From: Artocarpus heterophyllus
Taxonomy: Eukaryota; Streptophyta; Magnoliopsida; Rosales; Moraceae
Assembly: GCA_025403435.1 (NCBI GenBank)
Contig: CM046349.1
Coordinates: 21,102,004 to 21,166,003 of the forward strand
DNA length: 64,000 nucleotides
Direction: 5' to 3'
Numbering within the stretch: position 1 is the first letter of the stretch; the number at the start of each line of letters is the position of its first letter. Under the pieces are notes generated by a model that worked only from the letters and a program-made list of their open reading frames with translations, was not told the origin of the DNA and ran no database searches. Below are positions 1 through 11,637 of this stretch, in pieces. The position numbers and the translations under genes were made by a program.

Positions 1-1246
1 ATTAAATCAACCGATAAATAGATAAGAATTATCCGATCCTAATAATCCAACAAGTTTATCTTGAATCAATTTTATCACAAAATTAATTCAATCGATAAAC
101 AGACATGAATTATTTGATTCTTTCAAATTTCAACAAATCTAATAATCCAACATAAGTCATCAATTATTGGAAAAGCACACCGTGTCGTTACAGGAAGTTG
201 TGAGCTAGCAAAGGGGACCAAATGGACATAAATAGTTCAAGCTCCTGATAATTATGAAACCCAATATCCCAGATATACATTTCATAATTATCAGCTCCAA
301 CGCTACTCCACTAAAAGCTTGGAGCTGCACTCTCGAACTACATAGAATTATGAAGCTCGTATAGCTAAGTCCCCATGACATATCATAGTGTATTGTATCC
401 CCATATGATAATCCATAACCGGCTTAAGGACAAGTTTGTCTTACCTTGCCGATTATTTTTATCTTACGTTCCATTATCTCACCATTAGAAAACTTACTAT
501 CCAATGACAGTATACCATTCGGTTACACCTATATATCCAAATGGTTGAGTGCTGTAGTTTTTCAATTACAAGATAATGCATATAAGAGGATATCATTACT
601 CCTAAAGAGGAGCTATGGATTCCATATCTATGAATAACAGGTCTACGCTATCAAGAGTCATGCCTCCAACATACCGGCATGCATACCACTATTGAGATAT
701 GGGTGTCACCCTTTGGTACATCAAAAGACACAAGTCAAGACAACGGGCCCACTATTCATCTCAGGATCAAGATACAACACAAATGATTGTCTAAAGTGAA
801 TCAATTTTTTGAGACAGAATTATTTTTCCAAATCAATTCACTTTACGTCCCGATCTAACACATCGTCACTTATCACAACGTGCCAATGTTTCTATTCATG
901 GAGTCCACCTCCGATGGTCAAGTTAAACCATCTCCCAGAAGAGATATAGACAACATAACAATCTTTGCATGAATAAAGTGCCCAACTTTATTCCCTCGAT
1001 TGCAGATCGTATGATTTAGACCATCACCTTAAGAATCATGTCTTCCGCATAATCTGTCCATCATATGCACAATTCTTATTGTTTAGACCGACAGTCTCAA
1101 ACTATTATTTGCTTAACATACATTCAACAATTATGAATGTAAGGAGGACAAGATTTGGTATATAAATAATGAATAAATTCTTTATTGATAAAAATGTTTT
1201 CAAAAACTTATTACACTTTTACTTCTTAGGACATACATGTCTAACA
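1..1246 (-). repeat. E1 left LTR (3' LTR), truncated by window start
   Basis: It matches 17560-18828, 45400-46667 and the reverse complement of 31893-33011. It ends in CATGTCTAACA, the inverted form of the LTR start TGTTAGACATG. About 790 bp of the LTR lie outside the window. It carries a degenerate internal repeat of about 85 bp containing the words GATAAACAGACA and ACAAGTTTATCTTGA. Confidence 0.9.
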
Positions 1247-2687
1247 ATCTCCCACTTGCAGTAAATGAGTAAATATGACAAATCTCGCATCCCCATAGCT
1301 TCCACATGCCTTTCGAAGACTCTCCCAGTAAGTGTCTTCGTAAATGGATCAACTAAATTGTCCTCTGACGCGATCTTGCACACCGTGACATGCCCGCCCT
1401 CAACAAAGTCCTTTATCACATGATACTTCCGATCAATATGCTTACTCTTCTTGTGAAATCTTGATTCCTTAGCATTAGCTACTGCCGCACTGTTATCACA
1501 GTACAATGATATCACTTTATGCATACCAAAAATTACCTCAAGATCCCCAAGCAACTTGCGAAGCCACACTGCTTCTTTCAAAGCATCACTAGCTGCCACA
1601 TACTTGGCCTCCATCATTGAATCCAAAGTGCAATCTTGCTTAGCACTTCTCCAACTGATGGCACTACCGCCCAGAGTAAACACAAAACATGAAGTCGATT
1701 TTCTAGAATCCAGACAGGATTGAAAATCTGAGTCTGTATATCCAAGAGGAGTCAGGTCCTCACCTGAATATACAAGCATGTACCCTCGAGTCCTTCTCAG
1801 TTACTTGAAAATATGCTTTACCACAACCCAATGGTTCGGTCCTAGATTCGCCTGAAATCAACTTACAATCCTGACCGCATAACTAATATCTGGTCATGTG
1901 CAAAGTATAGCATACATGAGACTACCTACTGCCAAAGCATAAGGCACCTTCTTCATGTATTCTCTTTCTTCATAAGACTTTAGAGAATCATTCTTAGAAA
2001 GAGTAATTCCAGACCTATATGGTTGCCCACCTTTCTTGGAATCCTGTATTGCAAACCTCTTGAGAATTTTATCTATGTAGCTGGCCAGGGACGAAGCTAC
2101 CATTTTGTTCTTCATATCCCAAAAGATTTGGATACCTAGAACAAAATTAGCCTTTCCTAAGTCCTTCATGTCAAACTGCTTGGTCAACCATAATTTGACC
2201 GATGACAATGCCCCAACGTCATTGCCAATCAGCAGAATGTCATCTATATAGAGCAGTAGGAAAACCACCTTCCCGTCCTTAATGTGTTTATAAACACATG
2301 GTTCATCCACATTTTGTGAGAACCCATAAGTCTTGCCCTCTTGACCCGTGACCTTGAATCCGTCTGGTTGTTCTATATAAATGGACTCATCAAGATAGCC
2401 ATCTTGACATCCATCTGCCAAATCTCGTAGTTAAGAGCGGCGGTTATGGACAAGAGAATCTGGATGGACTTAAGCATGGCTACAGGCGAAAAGGCTTCCT
2501 CATAATCGATTCCTTCCTTTTGCGTATAACCCTTAGCTACTAGTCTAGCCTTAAAGGTTTCAACCTTTCCATCCACTCCTCTTTTCCTCTTGTAGATCCA
2601 CTTACACCCTATGGGTTTTACCCCTTTGGGAAGATTCACAAGCTCCCAGACCTGATTAGTCTCCATAGACTTCATCTCTAAGTTCAT
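1219..2687 (-). pseudogene. E1 reverse transcriptase and RNase H (copia), broken
   Basis: The RT part shows the N-terminal copia block (VWELV, then FKARLVAKGYTQKEGIDYEE), a MDVK block, and the catalytic YIDDILLIGND near 2250. The RNase H part has YTDSD, RKSTS, SMMEAKYVA (usually MEAEY) and YCDNSAA. A frameshift follows MDVK near 2400. About 30 residues of the usual YGLKQA region are missing between GQEGK and YGFSQN near 2330, so the polymerase fold would be incomplete. Stops interrupt the RT end near 1900 (TGA, from an expected Arg) and the linker at 1780-1890. The RNase H frame reads 28 bp into the LTR. Confidence 0.9.
1247..1259 (-). promoter_or_regulatory. E1 polypurine tract
   Basis: On the minus strand it reads GCAAGTGGGAGAT, directly before the LTR start TGTTAGACATG. 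This is the expected plus-strand primer position for a minus-strand element. Confidence 0.75.
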
Positions 2688-2696
2688 GGCCTCTGT

Positions 2697-3932
2697 CTAG
2701 AGTTTTGAATCAACATCCTCCATAGGTTTTGCACAAGAATAAGGATCCTTGTCATGTTCATCTGGTTCAGCCAAGAAGACCTCCCAATTGAACATATACC
2801 TCTCAGGTCGACGCCCGATCCTCCCACTACACCGAAGTCCCTGAGGTTGTTGTTTAGGTTTGTTTGGTTTTTCAACACTGATCGGAATGGTTTCATTCGG
2901 AACCTTCGGAGTGATCGGATCGCTCCTTAACTCCTCAAGTACCACGTTGCTTCGAGGTTTAAAGTCGTCCATGTAACTCTCCTCAAGGAAAGTTGCATTA
3001 GTTGAAACCACGACTTTATTTTCCTTTGGGTTATAGAAATAACCCCTTTTAGTCCCTTTTGGATATCCTACAAACACACAAAATTCTACACGTGCTTCCA
3101 ACTTATTCGGATCCTTAAACAGGACATGAACCAGACATCCCCATATGCAAATATAGTTTAAGGATGTCTTCCTACCCATCCACAACTTGTGAGGAGTTTT
3201 AGGGACCGATTTTGAAGGCACATTGTTCAAAAGATAACATGTGGTTTGTAGTGTATATCCCCAAAAGGATAAAAGCAATGATGAATAACTCATCATAGAC
3301 CTAATCATGTCCAACAAAGTCTTATTTTTTCTCTCTGCTATGCTATTCTGCTGCAAAGTGCCTGGCGTAGTCAAATGGGATAAAATCCCATTCTCTAATA
3401 AGTGTTTCAAGAACTCATCAGAAAAGCATTCCCCACCTTGATCCGATCGAAGTGCCTTTATGGGTCTACCCAATTGCTTTTCCACTTTAGCTCGAAACTC
3501 CCTGAACTTGTCAAAAGTTTCACTTTTGTGGTGCATCAGGTATACATACCCATATCTTGAGTAATCGTCAATAAAAGTGACAAAGTACTCATACCCTCCT
3601 AGTTTCCAGATGTTCATCAGTTCGCAAACATTACTATGCATAAGTTCTAGAACCCCTTCGGCCCTATTACCCTTAGACCCGTATGGTCTTTTGGTCATTT
3701 TACCCTCCAAACAAGCTTCACATTGAGGTATAGATTCCACCCTTAAGTGACTTATAGGTCCATCCCTTACTAACCTTTGAATCCTATTCAGATTAATATG
3801 ACCAAGGCACAAATGCCAAAGATAAGTCTTATTAGAGTGAGAAGTTTTAAGTCTTTTAGAGTTATTATTATTCATCTCAACATTAAGCAATAAGTCCATC
3901 TTAGGTTTGATAAAATATAGATTATTTTGCAT
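2697..3932 (-). pseudogene. E1 integrase (copia), one open frame but catalytically altered
   Basis: This 411-codon open stretch begins after a TAG. It holds the zinc-binding HHCC part (HLCLGHIN then CEAC) and the core. In the core the first catalytic Asp, normally in the word HSDVCG, is Asn (HSNVCE, codon at 3630-3632). The second (RSDQGGE) and third (AERKN) acidic residues are present. The C-terminal VFVGYPKGTKRGY block is typical of copia. The D-to-N change is a G-to-A transition and should inactivate strand transfer. The next block, 2697 toward 2687, is out of frame with RT. Confidence 0.9.
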
Positions 3933-5088
3933 CTATCCAGAACAGATAAAAGATTTATTTTTACGAATCACCACTTTATCATTAAAAGAAACCAAATAGG
4001 AGTCTTTAAATAAACAAGACATAGAAATTAAATTCCTTTTAAATTTAGGAACATAAAAACAATCTTGCAAAAATAAATTCCTATAATTATCAAAATAAAG
4101 ATGGATGTCTCCCACTGCTTCTACTGAGACCAAGGATCCATCGCCCATTCCAAGCGTAAAGTCCTCATGCAGTAGACTTCTTGTTTCTTTGAACCTCTGT
4201 AGAGAAACACAAACATGATTAATTGCACTAGAATCTATGACCCAAATGTCACTGGATTCCTCAACCAAACAAGTTTCTAAATATAGAAGATCACACCTAC
4301 CTCCTTTGGAAAGGAAGTCCTTGCAATGCTTCTTGATATGCCCGGCCTTCCCACAGAAGAAGCACTTAAGCTTCTTGGGGTTCTTCTTCTTCTTTTTCTT
4401 GCTTTTGGTGGTAGTAGAAATAGAAGACTTCCTATTCTTGGCCCGTTGCTTCTTTCCATTCTCAGAGTTAGGATTGGTACCAGAAGCAGCTACCATGTTG
4501 GCCTCACCACTCACAGGAGACTGCCTGATTTGCAGTTCAAACTCCTGTAACTGTTTCATCAGTTCTGTTAAGGTCATATCTCATCTATTGCTTAAATTAA
4601 ATGTAGCTCTAAATAGAATAAATTCCTTAGATAGAGTCTCAAAGACCATAGTCATCTGAGTTTCAGCATCGATGTTGACTCCATTGGTTTAAGCCTCAGC
4701 AAGGTAACCCATGACCAACATCATGTGCTCCTTTACAGATATCCCCAGCCTCTATTTACAGTTTAAGAGTTTTTGAAGCGCCCTTTGCTGCTTTGTTATG
4801 GCTTGGCCTCCAAACATATCTTCAAGATTATCCAAGATCTGCTTTGTAGTCTCATAATCCTGATGTTGAGCCTATAGCACGTTGTTCATGCTAGCCATAA
4901 CATAGCAGTGGGCCTAATCATTAGCGTCTTTCCAGCAATCATACGCTTGGAATTGCTCATTAGTTGAGTCTCCCGTAAGCTCAGTAGGACAAGGGGTTGT
5001 CAGTACATATTTTAGTTTCTCAAAGGAAATGACGATATCCAGGTTCTGTTTTCAATCGTTATAGTTCTCACCGGTTAATAGGTTTTTG
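3933..5088 (-). pseudogene. E1 gag and protease (copia), several stops
   Basis: Reading one minus-strand frame from about 5088 gives a UBN2-type gag (words YVLTTPCP, FGGQ, MTLTELMKQL), a lysine-rich stretch, a CCHC knuckle (CFFCGKAGHIKKHC) near 4335, and a protease. The protease active-site word is VIDSSAINHVC where DSGA is usual. Gag holds about six in-frame stops: four are TAG, one is TGA where Trp is expected, one is TAA. Another TAG separates this block from integrase at about 3932. The open part 3933-4577 is 214 codons. Confidence 0.85.
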
Positions 5089-5279
5089 TCAAGTATTGAT
5101 GATAAAACGTTTTTAGAAAATTTTAATCCACAATAAAGAATCATATACCCAACATAAGCAAACAAATCATTATAGTTTAGTAAGATAACACAATTGTGTA
5201 TAATCATACAAATGTGTTTATGTGTCAAAACCTTGAAAATATCACAACCTTACAACGATAATTCCCAACTCATAATTCA

Positions 5280-5600
5280 ACAAGCTCCTAGGGAAGTCAT
5301 GCCAAATTCAATCAGGAACACGGATCCCCTCCTGATTAATATATGCCATCCAGGACCCGTATGATCCAGAATCTATTAATAATCATTTCTTTGGCCATTA
5401 ATTTTATTAACAGAGCTCCTAGGGGAGGTTAGTAATAAAATTAACGTGAGTATATAACCATCGTTTTAATATTTTATCCGTGATTTATAATCACCACCTA
5501 GGGGTGTGCAACCATAAATCATGCTAAAATACCTTGTCTTCTTAGAGATCCAATCTGATACATGATAGAAATCCCTTCCTAGGGGTCGGGACCACCATGT
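5280..5600. repeat. Series of CCTAGGG-capped inverted repeats in the E1 leader
   Basis: CCTAGGG occurs at 5287, 5418, 5497 and 5578, with spacings of 131, 79 and 81 bp. Around the second, TTAATTTTATTA and TAATAAAATTAA form a 12-bp perfect outer stem, with CTCC/GGAG as an inner stem. Around the third, GATTTAT/ATAAATC flank an inner CACC/GGTG. The first and fourth have weaker stems. This suggests a structured leader RNA. Confidence 0.6.
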
Positions 5601-6082
5601 TCTGCCTATGGACCAAAGATGGAGGCCTTAGGTTCTCTTTTCGAAAACCTTTTCCCACTCAATCTTTTGAAATTAAGGTTTTATTTTAAGAATATGCATG
5701 AACAAGTTTAATATGAGCGGCACTCCCTATTCTATATGACATGTTATCAATATACATGGCAAATCATATTATAATGCAGACAAGCAAAGCTACAAGCAAA
5801 ATAATAATAATAATCATAATATTATGGCTCCACCCTAGAGAATAGAAAACTAATATTACAAGAGAATAATCGAGACGTATTATCGATTCTTCATCCTTGA
5901 ATCCTCAAGCTGTATCCTTCTTTATGTAATACCCATCTTCAAGTCTTCAATCTCGTATGAATCGAATACTTCTTATTTCTGGTCATATCCAAATTTAATG
6001 TTTTCTCAGAATTGTCCCAAAAAATAGAATTAAAACTACGTTGAAAAAAACTGCACCTTTTTTGGAAATTTTCCAACTCTTG

Positions 6083-6311
6083 GTCGGCAGGCCGATCTGA
6101 GTGATCGGCCTGCCAGTCATGGTCCATCGGCCTACCAATCAAGAAGATCGGCCTGCCAATTCATGAAAGTTTGGCTTGTCAAACTAGAAGTTCGGCCTGT
6201 CGCCAGAGCCACCTGATTTTTGCCCCACTGATGACCTACCGAACTACATGTCTGGCCTGCCGATCTGCGACCATCGGCCTGTCGAACTGTGAGGTTCGGC
6301 ATACTGACCGA
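6083..6311. repeat. Motif array A (TCGGCAGGCCGA family) in the E1 leader
   Basis: It starts with GTCGGCAGGCCGAT at 6084. Then come about eight units in the complementary form (ATCGGCCTGCC and variants GGCCTACC, GGCCTGTC), spaced 10-40 bp apart. The core is a 5-bp inverted repeat around AG. Confidence 0.8.
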
Positions 6312-6808
6312 GCAGAAATCTCCATTCTAGAAAATACAATTTTTTAATGCAATTCATCAATTTTATATTCAACAATTAAAAAACATAAAATTAGAGACTC
6401 AAGAAATACCTAGGAGCATCATCATCAATCTTCTAGTTCTGTCTTCTAGATCCATCTTCTCCAAATAATTATTTAATTACAAAATTCTTACAAATTTAAA
6501 ATAAATAATAATTCCTAGACAGATATGATAGTCCGCCATCTAATTACATGAAAAACCTAGATACACATTCTAACCTCTAAGGAACCATAACCAGTATAAA
6601 TTAATTAATTAATAAATAATCAAATAAGAATTTAATCAACCATAATTAATTAATACACATTCACCATATAATTCATGACAACATATAATTATATAGAAAC
6701 CTAGAGTGCCAACTCTCTATAAAATTAAATTCAAGCATAGGAAAGATTAAGATCATAAAATTTATGCATATAAAATGATCACAAACTTGTAAATTTATGA
6801 AAAAACTA

Positions 6809-6821
6809 TGGCTCTGATACT
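6809..6821 (-). promoter_or_regulatory. E1 primer binding site (tRNA-Met type)
   Basis: On the minus strand it reads TAGTATCAGAGCC, next to the LTR end. It differs by one base from the usual TGGTATCAGAGC, which LTR B keeps at 44615. Confidence 0.8.
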
Positions 6822-6824
6822 AAT

Positions 6825-7191
6825 TATTGAAAAAATAGTGCGCATTAGAATTTTAAAATTTTATATTAGAGTAATTTTCAAAACACAAGTTTGACATGCT
6901 ATATGCATAAATTAACCAAATTTTACTAACATTTGTGTGCCAAAGAACCCTCGCAAAACGTGAAAAGAAGTAACGTTCTAGAAGAGCCTCAACCAACTGG
7001 TCTTCTTTGCTATTTTCTATCTACGACCGGAGCGAGTGTGGGCTCACACGTACAGCTCTTCCACTAGATGACTCTCCTTTCAACCAATTGAGAGAACCCA
7101 AAGCAAGCGTTCGTGATTTGCGAACAAAAGCTCTCAGGGAGTTTTCAGACTCTCACTAGCAGAGTATCTCTCTCAATCTCTCAATTGATCT
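6825..7191 (-). repeat. E1 right LTR, first segment (left of nested E2)
   Basis: It matches 44630-~45000. The terminal TG is mutated to TA. The segment is cut at 7191 by E2; the TSD copy GATCT is 7187-7191. Confidence 0.9.
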
Positions 7192-7836
7192 TGTTATCCC
7201 AAGAATAACTACCCAAGAGGGGGGGTGAATTGGGTTTTCAAAGCTTTTACAATTATTGGAACTTTTCTAAAGTAAAATGCTTAAGAAGTAAATATGAGAA
7301 CGAGATAATACAAGCACAACCAAGCAACCATTAAGTAGCAATAAAGTGAAGAGTAAGGAGAAGAATACAAACGCTATTTATAGTGGTTCGGCCAATATGC
7401 CTACGTCCACTGTCGCCAAGCTAAACTCCTTTGCTCGACCTCTTGCACTAATAGACCGTCTTTTCGGCACGATCACTGCTTTATACAACCGGTGACTTGC
7501 TCCACCCAAGGCTCACCACAACTTCTTACAAAGTGACAATTTTCCTGGAGATTGTCTAACCAAGAATTCCCCAAATTTACAAGGCTTTGGAAACCAACAA
7601 TGAACATAATGTTGCTGTAATTTTAGTACACTCACAAGATATACACTCCAAAACAGAAAGAGGTGAAAATACAACTATGGTATGTGTTTGGAGGTGTGAG
7701 TAATTCTCAATTAGAGTATGAAACAATTTTGGCTCAAGACAAAGTGTGTGTAATGAATGCTTGAGAAGAACAATGTAGAATAATGTCAAATTTCACTTGT
7801 GTTCATTCATCATTTATTGCACATTGAATGGATAGG

Positions 7837-7844
7837 TATATATA
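7837..7844 (-). promoter_or_regulatory. E2 LTR TATA box (left copy)
   Basis: TATATATA follows motif array B by about 100 bp in the direction of transcription. The same box is at 16279-16286 in the other LTR. Confidence 0.65.
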
Positions 7845-7943
7845 GCTTCCTAGTGCTTAGGAACATCTGAACAAATCAATTTTGAGTCAAACTAGCAGTT
7901 GCAAATGGAGCTCCAATGGTCAAAAAACTAACCGTTATAGATA

Positions 7944-8303
7944 GTTCGACAGGCCAGAAGTAAAGATCGGTAGGCCGAAGAATGAGGCGCTAAAAATCAA
8001 TTTCTCAACGGTCACTAGATCGGCAGGCCGGTTCATAGTTCGGCAGGCCAAACTTTGAACCATCGGCAAGCCGAAAGTTGAGTTCGACAGGCCGTTAAAG
8101 CTTCTGTAGAAACGGGTTTTGAAAACCCTCAGATCGGCAGGCCGAAGTAGGGAGTTCGGTAGGCCGATCTCCATAACTTTGGCAGGCCGAAGATGCCTTT
8201 AGCAGGCCGGCAGAGCCTTTGCAGCGAGGGGTTAAAAAATCCCTAGATCGGCAGGCTGAAGCAGGATTTTCGACAGGCCGACCAAATTTGGTCGGCAGGC
8301 CGA
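7944..8303. repeat. Motif array B in E2 left LTR (13 units)
   Basis: I count 13 units of the form WTCGGCAGGCCGA. Five keep the exact core GGCAGGCC. The others are mostly single transitions: GACAGGCC, GGTAGGCC, GGCAAGCC, GGCAGGCT. Spacing varies from about 15 to 60 bp. Confidence 0.9.
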
Positions 8304-8727
8304 TCTGCCTTAGGCCAATATGCTTATGTGACCTGATTTTGAAACCTGTTTTGTATCAACATATCTAAGCACTTCTAAAACAGTTTAAATCATAATTTTC
8401 ACATGCAATATGAAGTCAAAAATAACATTAAATGCAAGTATGCAATGTGAGTGTGTGCTCTTGAGCTTTCTTTTGATCATTCAATTTGAGAATTGCTCAC
8501 TTACAAATCTAGACTTTAGAATAGAGACTTGTAATCTTCAAGTCCTTGTGAGTTCCCTTTCAAAAGACTTTTTCTACAAGCTTTCTTGAACTGTCTTGAC
8601 TTGATTTCTTGAAAAGTAAGCTTAGAGACACTCAGGATAATTATTTGTTTAAAAGAATATTTTGCACATATAATAAAAATTGTATTTGTTATCATCAAAA
8701 TAGCTTTGTGAAACCTTGGAGCCAACA

Positions 8728-8741
8728 ATCTCCCCCTTTTT
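8728..8741 (-). promoter_or_regulatory. E2 polypurine tract
   Basis: On the minus strand it reads AAAAAGGGGGAGAT, directly before the 3' LTR. The long G-run tract is typical of SIRE-type copia elements. The 490 bp from here to the accessory ORF stop (9231) is AT-rich with no coding frame; related CCCCCTT tracts recur at about 8790, 8842 and 9086. Confidence 0.85.
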
Positions 8742-9231
8742 GATGATGACAAAACAATTTTTGATTGATTTTGAAAAATTGCAATAGCTCCCCCTTAATA
8801 TGTGTAGGGATACAAAATGTAAAAAAAAAATTGAAAGAGCTCCCCCTGAAAAATATGCTTTTCCTTTACAGCAATTTTCATTACAAATGTCAAGAAACCA
8901 ATAAAGGATTAAGACAAAAATATCACAAGTACCACCAACCTTATATCTCCACAATCATCAAACAATCTCCACATTAAACAATCTCCAAATGAAATATAGC
9001 AATCATTAAACATAATCATCATAATCATCAGACATAATCAAGAACCACCATCCTTATTGCTCCACAATTAAAAATATGCATATTCTCCCCCTTTTTGTCA
9101 TCAACAAAATGAAGAAAACAAATAAAGGCAATTGATATAAAAGAAGAAAATAATCAAAAGAGTAATTAATTCACAAGCAAAGTTCATAAAATTTGCAAAG
9201 TCAAAAGAATGATCAAACATGATGAGGGATT

Positions 9232-10320
9232 TTATGGTTGGCTCGATGATCCTCCACCAAAGTGCATTTGTCGAAGAAGATTGAGAATCTCTTGTTGACC
9301 GGTTTGCAAATTTGCAATGTCGGCCCCCATCTTTTGCTGCTGCTCAAAGAGGAGCTGTTGATGTGAGTAAAGCCTTTGAAGAGTGATAGGCTCTTCGTCG
9401 TCATCTTGGCCACCTTGAGCTTCAATGTTGGCTATCTCTTCTTCTTCTTCTTCTTCTGCTTGAGCACCTGGAGGAACGGCTCTCCCACCAGCTGGCATCC
9501 ATTTCCCGTGAACTTCCTCAAATCCCATTTTGCTAATGGTTAGGACACCAAAAGCATTATGGGGTTTATAGAGAGCCACGTCCTTCTCATCAGCAGTTTG
9601 CACATTAAATGAATAAAAAATTTTAGAAAAAAGCATTCCATATGGCAATCCAGTGTTTTTTTTTCCTTCAGCGACATCAATCATCCGGTGCACCAACAAG
9701 AGGGGTAAATTCATTTTGGTACCGCTAAGAAGACAATAAATAAGGTGGAGGTCAATAATCTAGACTTCGTCCTTATGGCCAGCTCTAGGTAAGATGTTGG
9801 TAGTGATAAGCCTATGGAGAACTCGACTCCTAGGAGGTAAAGATGCTACATTGATTTTCCTAGGCAGACTCCCATCATCATTTTCAAAAATAACCTTAGC
9901 CATAGGTTCTTTATCAAACATCCAGGTCTTGACTCCATAAATATCTACACCTTCTAGTGGCATATCAAGGATTTCCCCTATTACAGTTGGGTTTAACTCT
10001 ATGTGTCTCTGTTTCAAAGTCACATCAATTTCAAGGGGATCATATGATGCTCTAAGATTGGCATAAAACCCTTTAACAAGCCTAGGATATGTATTTTCCT
10101 TCATAAGCATAATGTTTTTCCATCCTAGTCTATCAAACAATGGTTCTATACCAAAGCTAGCAAAATCCTCAAAACAAACAAACTTTCCATCAATAATTTT
10201 CCTAGAGGAGAAAAATTTAACATATTTTTCATTTGAAAATTCCTCTAAGGTTACCTCTTTGTGGGTTTCCTTGTGAGCGACAGATTTTGTGCGCTTGAAA
10301 GGATGAGAACTTGAAGCCAT
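9232..10320 (-). pseudogene. E2 accessory ORF, putative plant transposon protein domain, one TAG
   Basis: It lies in sense orientation downstream of pol, in the place of the SIRE env-like ORF. I chose the start MASSSHPFKRTK at 10320 because upstream residues are a low-complexity leader. The frame runs about 186 residues to a TAG at 9760 and continues in the same frame to 9232, so one stop splits an ORF of roughly 360 codons. The body (words FSSRKIIDGKFVCFEDF, GWKNIMLM, ANLRASY, INVASLPPRSRVLHRLIT, then MNLPLLLVHRMIDV) resembles the domain annotated in plants as 'putative plant transposon protein' (Transposase_32-like). The tail has an acidic run and a Gln-rich, probably coiled-coil segment. 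I see no signal peptide or clear membrane anchor in this reading. Function is unknown. It has its own TATA box at 10587-10604. Confidence 0.75.
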
Positions 10321-10586
10321 TTGGAAATGCAAGAGGTAGAGCCCAAACATAAGCAAGGAACACGCGGTTTTGAGGGAAAGTGGATTATCTTGAGAGAAAA
10401 GTGTGAGAACACGAGGGAAATTCAAGAAAAAGTGAGGGAGAACAATGAAAATCCACAAAATTGATGAAAAATGCAAGAAAATCGATGAATGGTAGGGTGG
10501 GTGATGATTTTCGCACTTGAGGGAGGAAGGAGACGGTCGAGGAAAGCAAAAAAAAAAATGAAGATGAATGAGGGCTAGCTCAAGTT

Positions 10587-10604
10587 CGGGGTATATATAC
10601 CCCG
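10587..10604 (-). promoter_or_regulatory. Palindromic TATA promoter of the E2 accessory ORF
   Basis: CGGGGTATATATACCCCG is a perfect 18-bp palindrome. It lies about 270 bp upstream of the accessory ATG and just downstream of motif array C. It gives a credible TATA for a second transcript inside E2; being symmetric, it could drive either direction. Confidence 0.55.
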
Positions 10605-10610
10605 ACAAAT

Positions 10611-10690
10611 TGGTAGGCCGAACTTTTCAAGTTCAGCAGGCCAATTATTTTTATCGGTAGGCCGAACTCAACAAAATCGGCAGGCTGATT
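10611..10690. repeat. Motif array C upstream of the accessory ORF promoter
   Basis: There are four units: TTGGTAGGCCGAAC, TTCAGCAGGCCAA, ATCGGTAGGCCGAAC and ATCGGCAGGCTGAT. They lie within about 90 bp on the promoter side of the palindromic TATA. Confidence 0.8.
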
Positions 10691-10861
10691 GCTACAGTCT
10701 AGTAATCACCAGAAAATGCAGAAAAAGGCTGTTATGTCCAATTTAAAAACACAAACTCATTTCAAAATGATGTGCAAACATGTGTAAACATAAATTAAGC
10801 ATAAGAACACAATAAAACACTAAATCAACCATTGAGTTCATCAAGATAAGCATTAAGTACA

Positions 10862-11634
10862 TCAATGATCAAGCAAATGCAATTCAAAAGGATCAATGAT
10901 TCCAAGTCCTCTTCTAAGATGTGAAAAACGTTCTAGTGCAAGAGGTTTAGTGAAAATATCTGCTAGTTGGTCATTTGTGCTAATGAATTCCAATGTGATA
11001 TCCCCTCGTTGAACATGGTCATGCAAAAAGTGACGTCTAATCTCTATATGCTTTGTGCGTGAATGTAAAATCGGATTCTTTGACAAATTGATTGCACTAG
11101 TATTGTCACATAAAATGGGAACATGATCATAGCATAGACCTAAATCCTTTAGCGTTTGCATCATCCAAAGGACTTGTGCACAACAACTAGCCACCGATAT
11201 ATATTCCGCTTCCACGGTAGAAAGTGCCACCGTGGCTTGTTTCTTGCTAAACCATGAAACTAAAGCAAATCCTAGAAAGTGACAAGTACCACTTGTGCTT
11301 TTCCTATTAATTGTGCAACCGGCCCAATCGGCATCGGAATAACTTAGCAAGTCTATGTGTGTGCCTTTGGGAACCACAATCCTAGGTTCTTAGTACCACT
11401 CAAATATCTAAAAATACGTTTAACGGCACTAAAGTGAGATTCCTTAGGATTTGATTGAAATCTTGCACAAACCCCTACACTAAACATAATGTCGGGTCTA
11501 CTAGCGGTCAAATATAGCAAGGATCCGATCATACCTCTATATTTTGTAATGTCCACTGCCTTGCCATGTTCATCTTTGTCAAGCTTGATTGAAGAGCTCA
11601 TAGGAGTTGGCATTGGCTTAAGATCGTCCATTTC
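10862..11634 (-). pseudogene. E2 RT C-terminus and RNase H, frameshifted
   Basis: It follows a TGA at 11635-11637 where Arg (CGA) is expected. The first part (11353-11631) has YRGMIGSLLYLTASRPDIMFSV. A one-base deletion near 11365 then shifts the frame into RNase H (10862-11377), which keeps YSDADWAGC, RKSTSG, STVEAEY, CDNTSAI and the end word DIFTKPL. Length and motifs are normal for copia apart from the two lesions. Confidence 0.9.
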
Positions 11635-11637
11635 GAA

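Larger units (their letters stand above)
5091..6808 (-). other. E1 untranslated leader
   Basis: About 1.7 kb lie between the primer site and gag without a coding frame. It holds a series of CCTAGGG-capped hairpins (5280-5600), an AT-rich stretch, and motif array A at 6083-6311. I see no gene in it. Confidence 0.7.
7192..8727 (-). repeat. E2 left LTR (3' LTR)
   Basis: It is 1536 bp and nearly identical to 15669-17183. It contains motif array B and a TATA box. Compared with the right LTR it keeps about 34 bp (near 7680-7715) that the right LTR has lost between short GTATG repeats, and it has one motif unit fewer. Confidence 0.95.

Noticed and set aside
10321..10608. 96 extra N-terminal residues on the E2 accessory ORF
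   Set aside because: The stretch overlaps the TATA palindrome and is rich in Phe/Leu/Ser/His runs; the ATG at 10320 gives a credible start. A membrane leader cannot be fully excluded.
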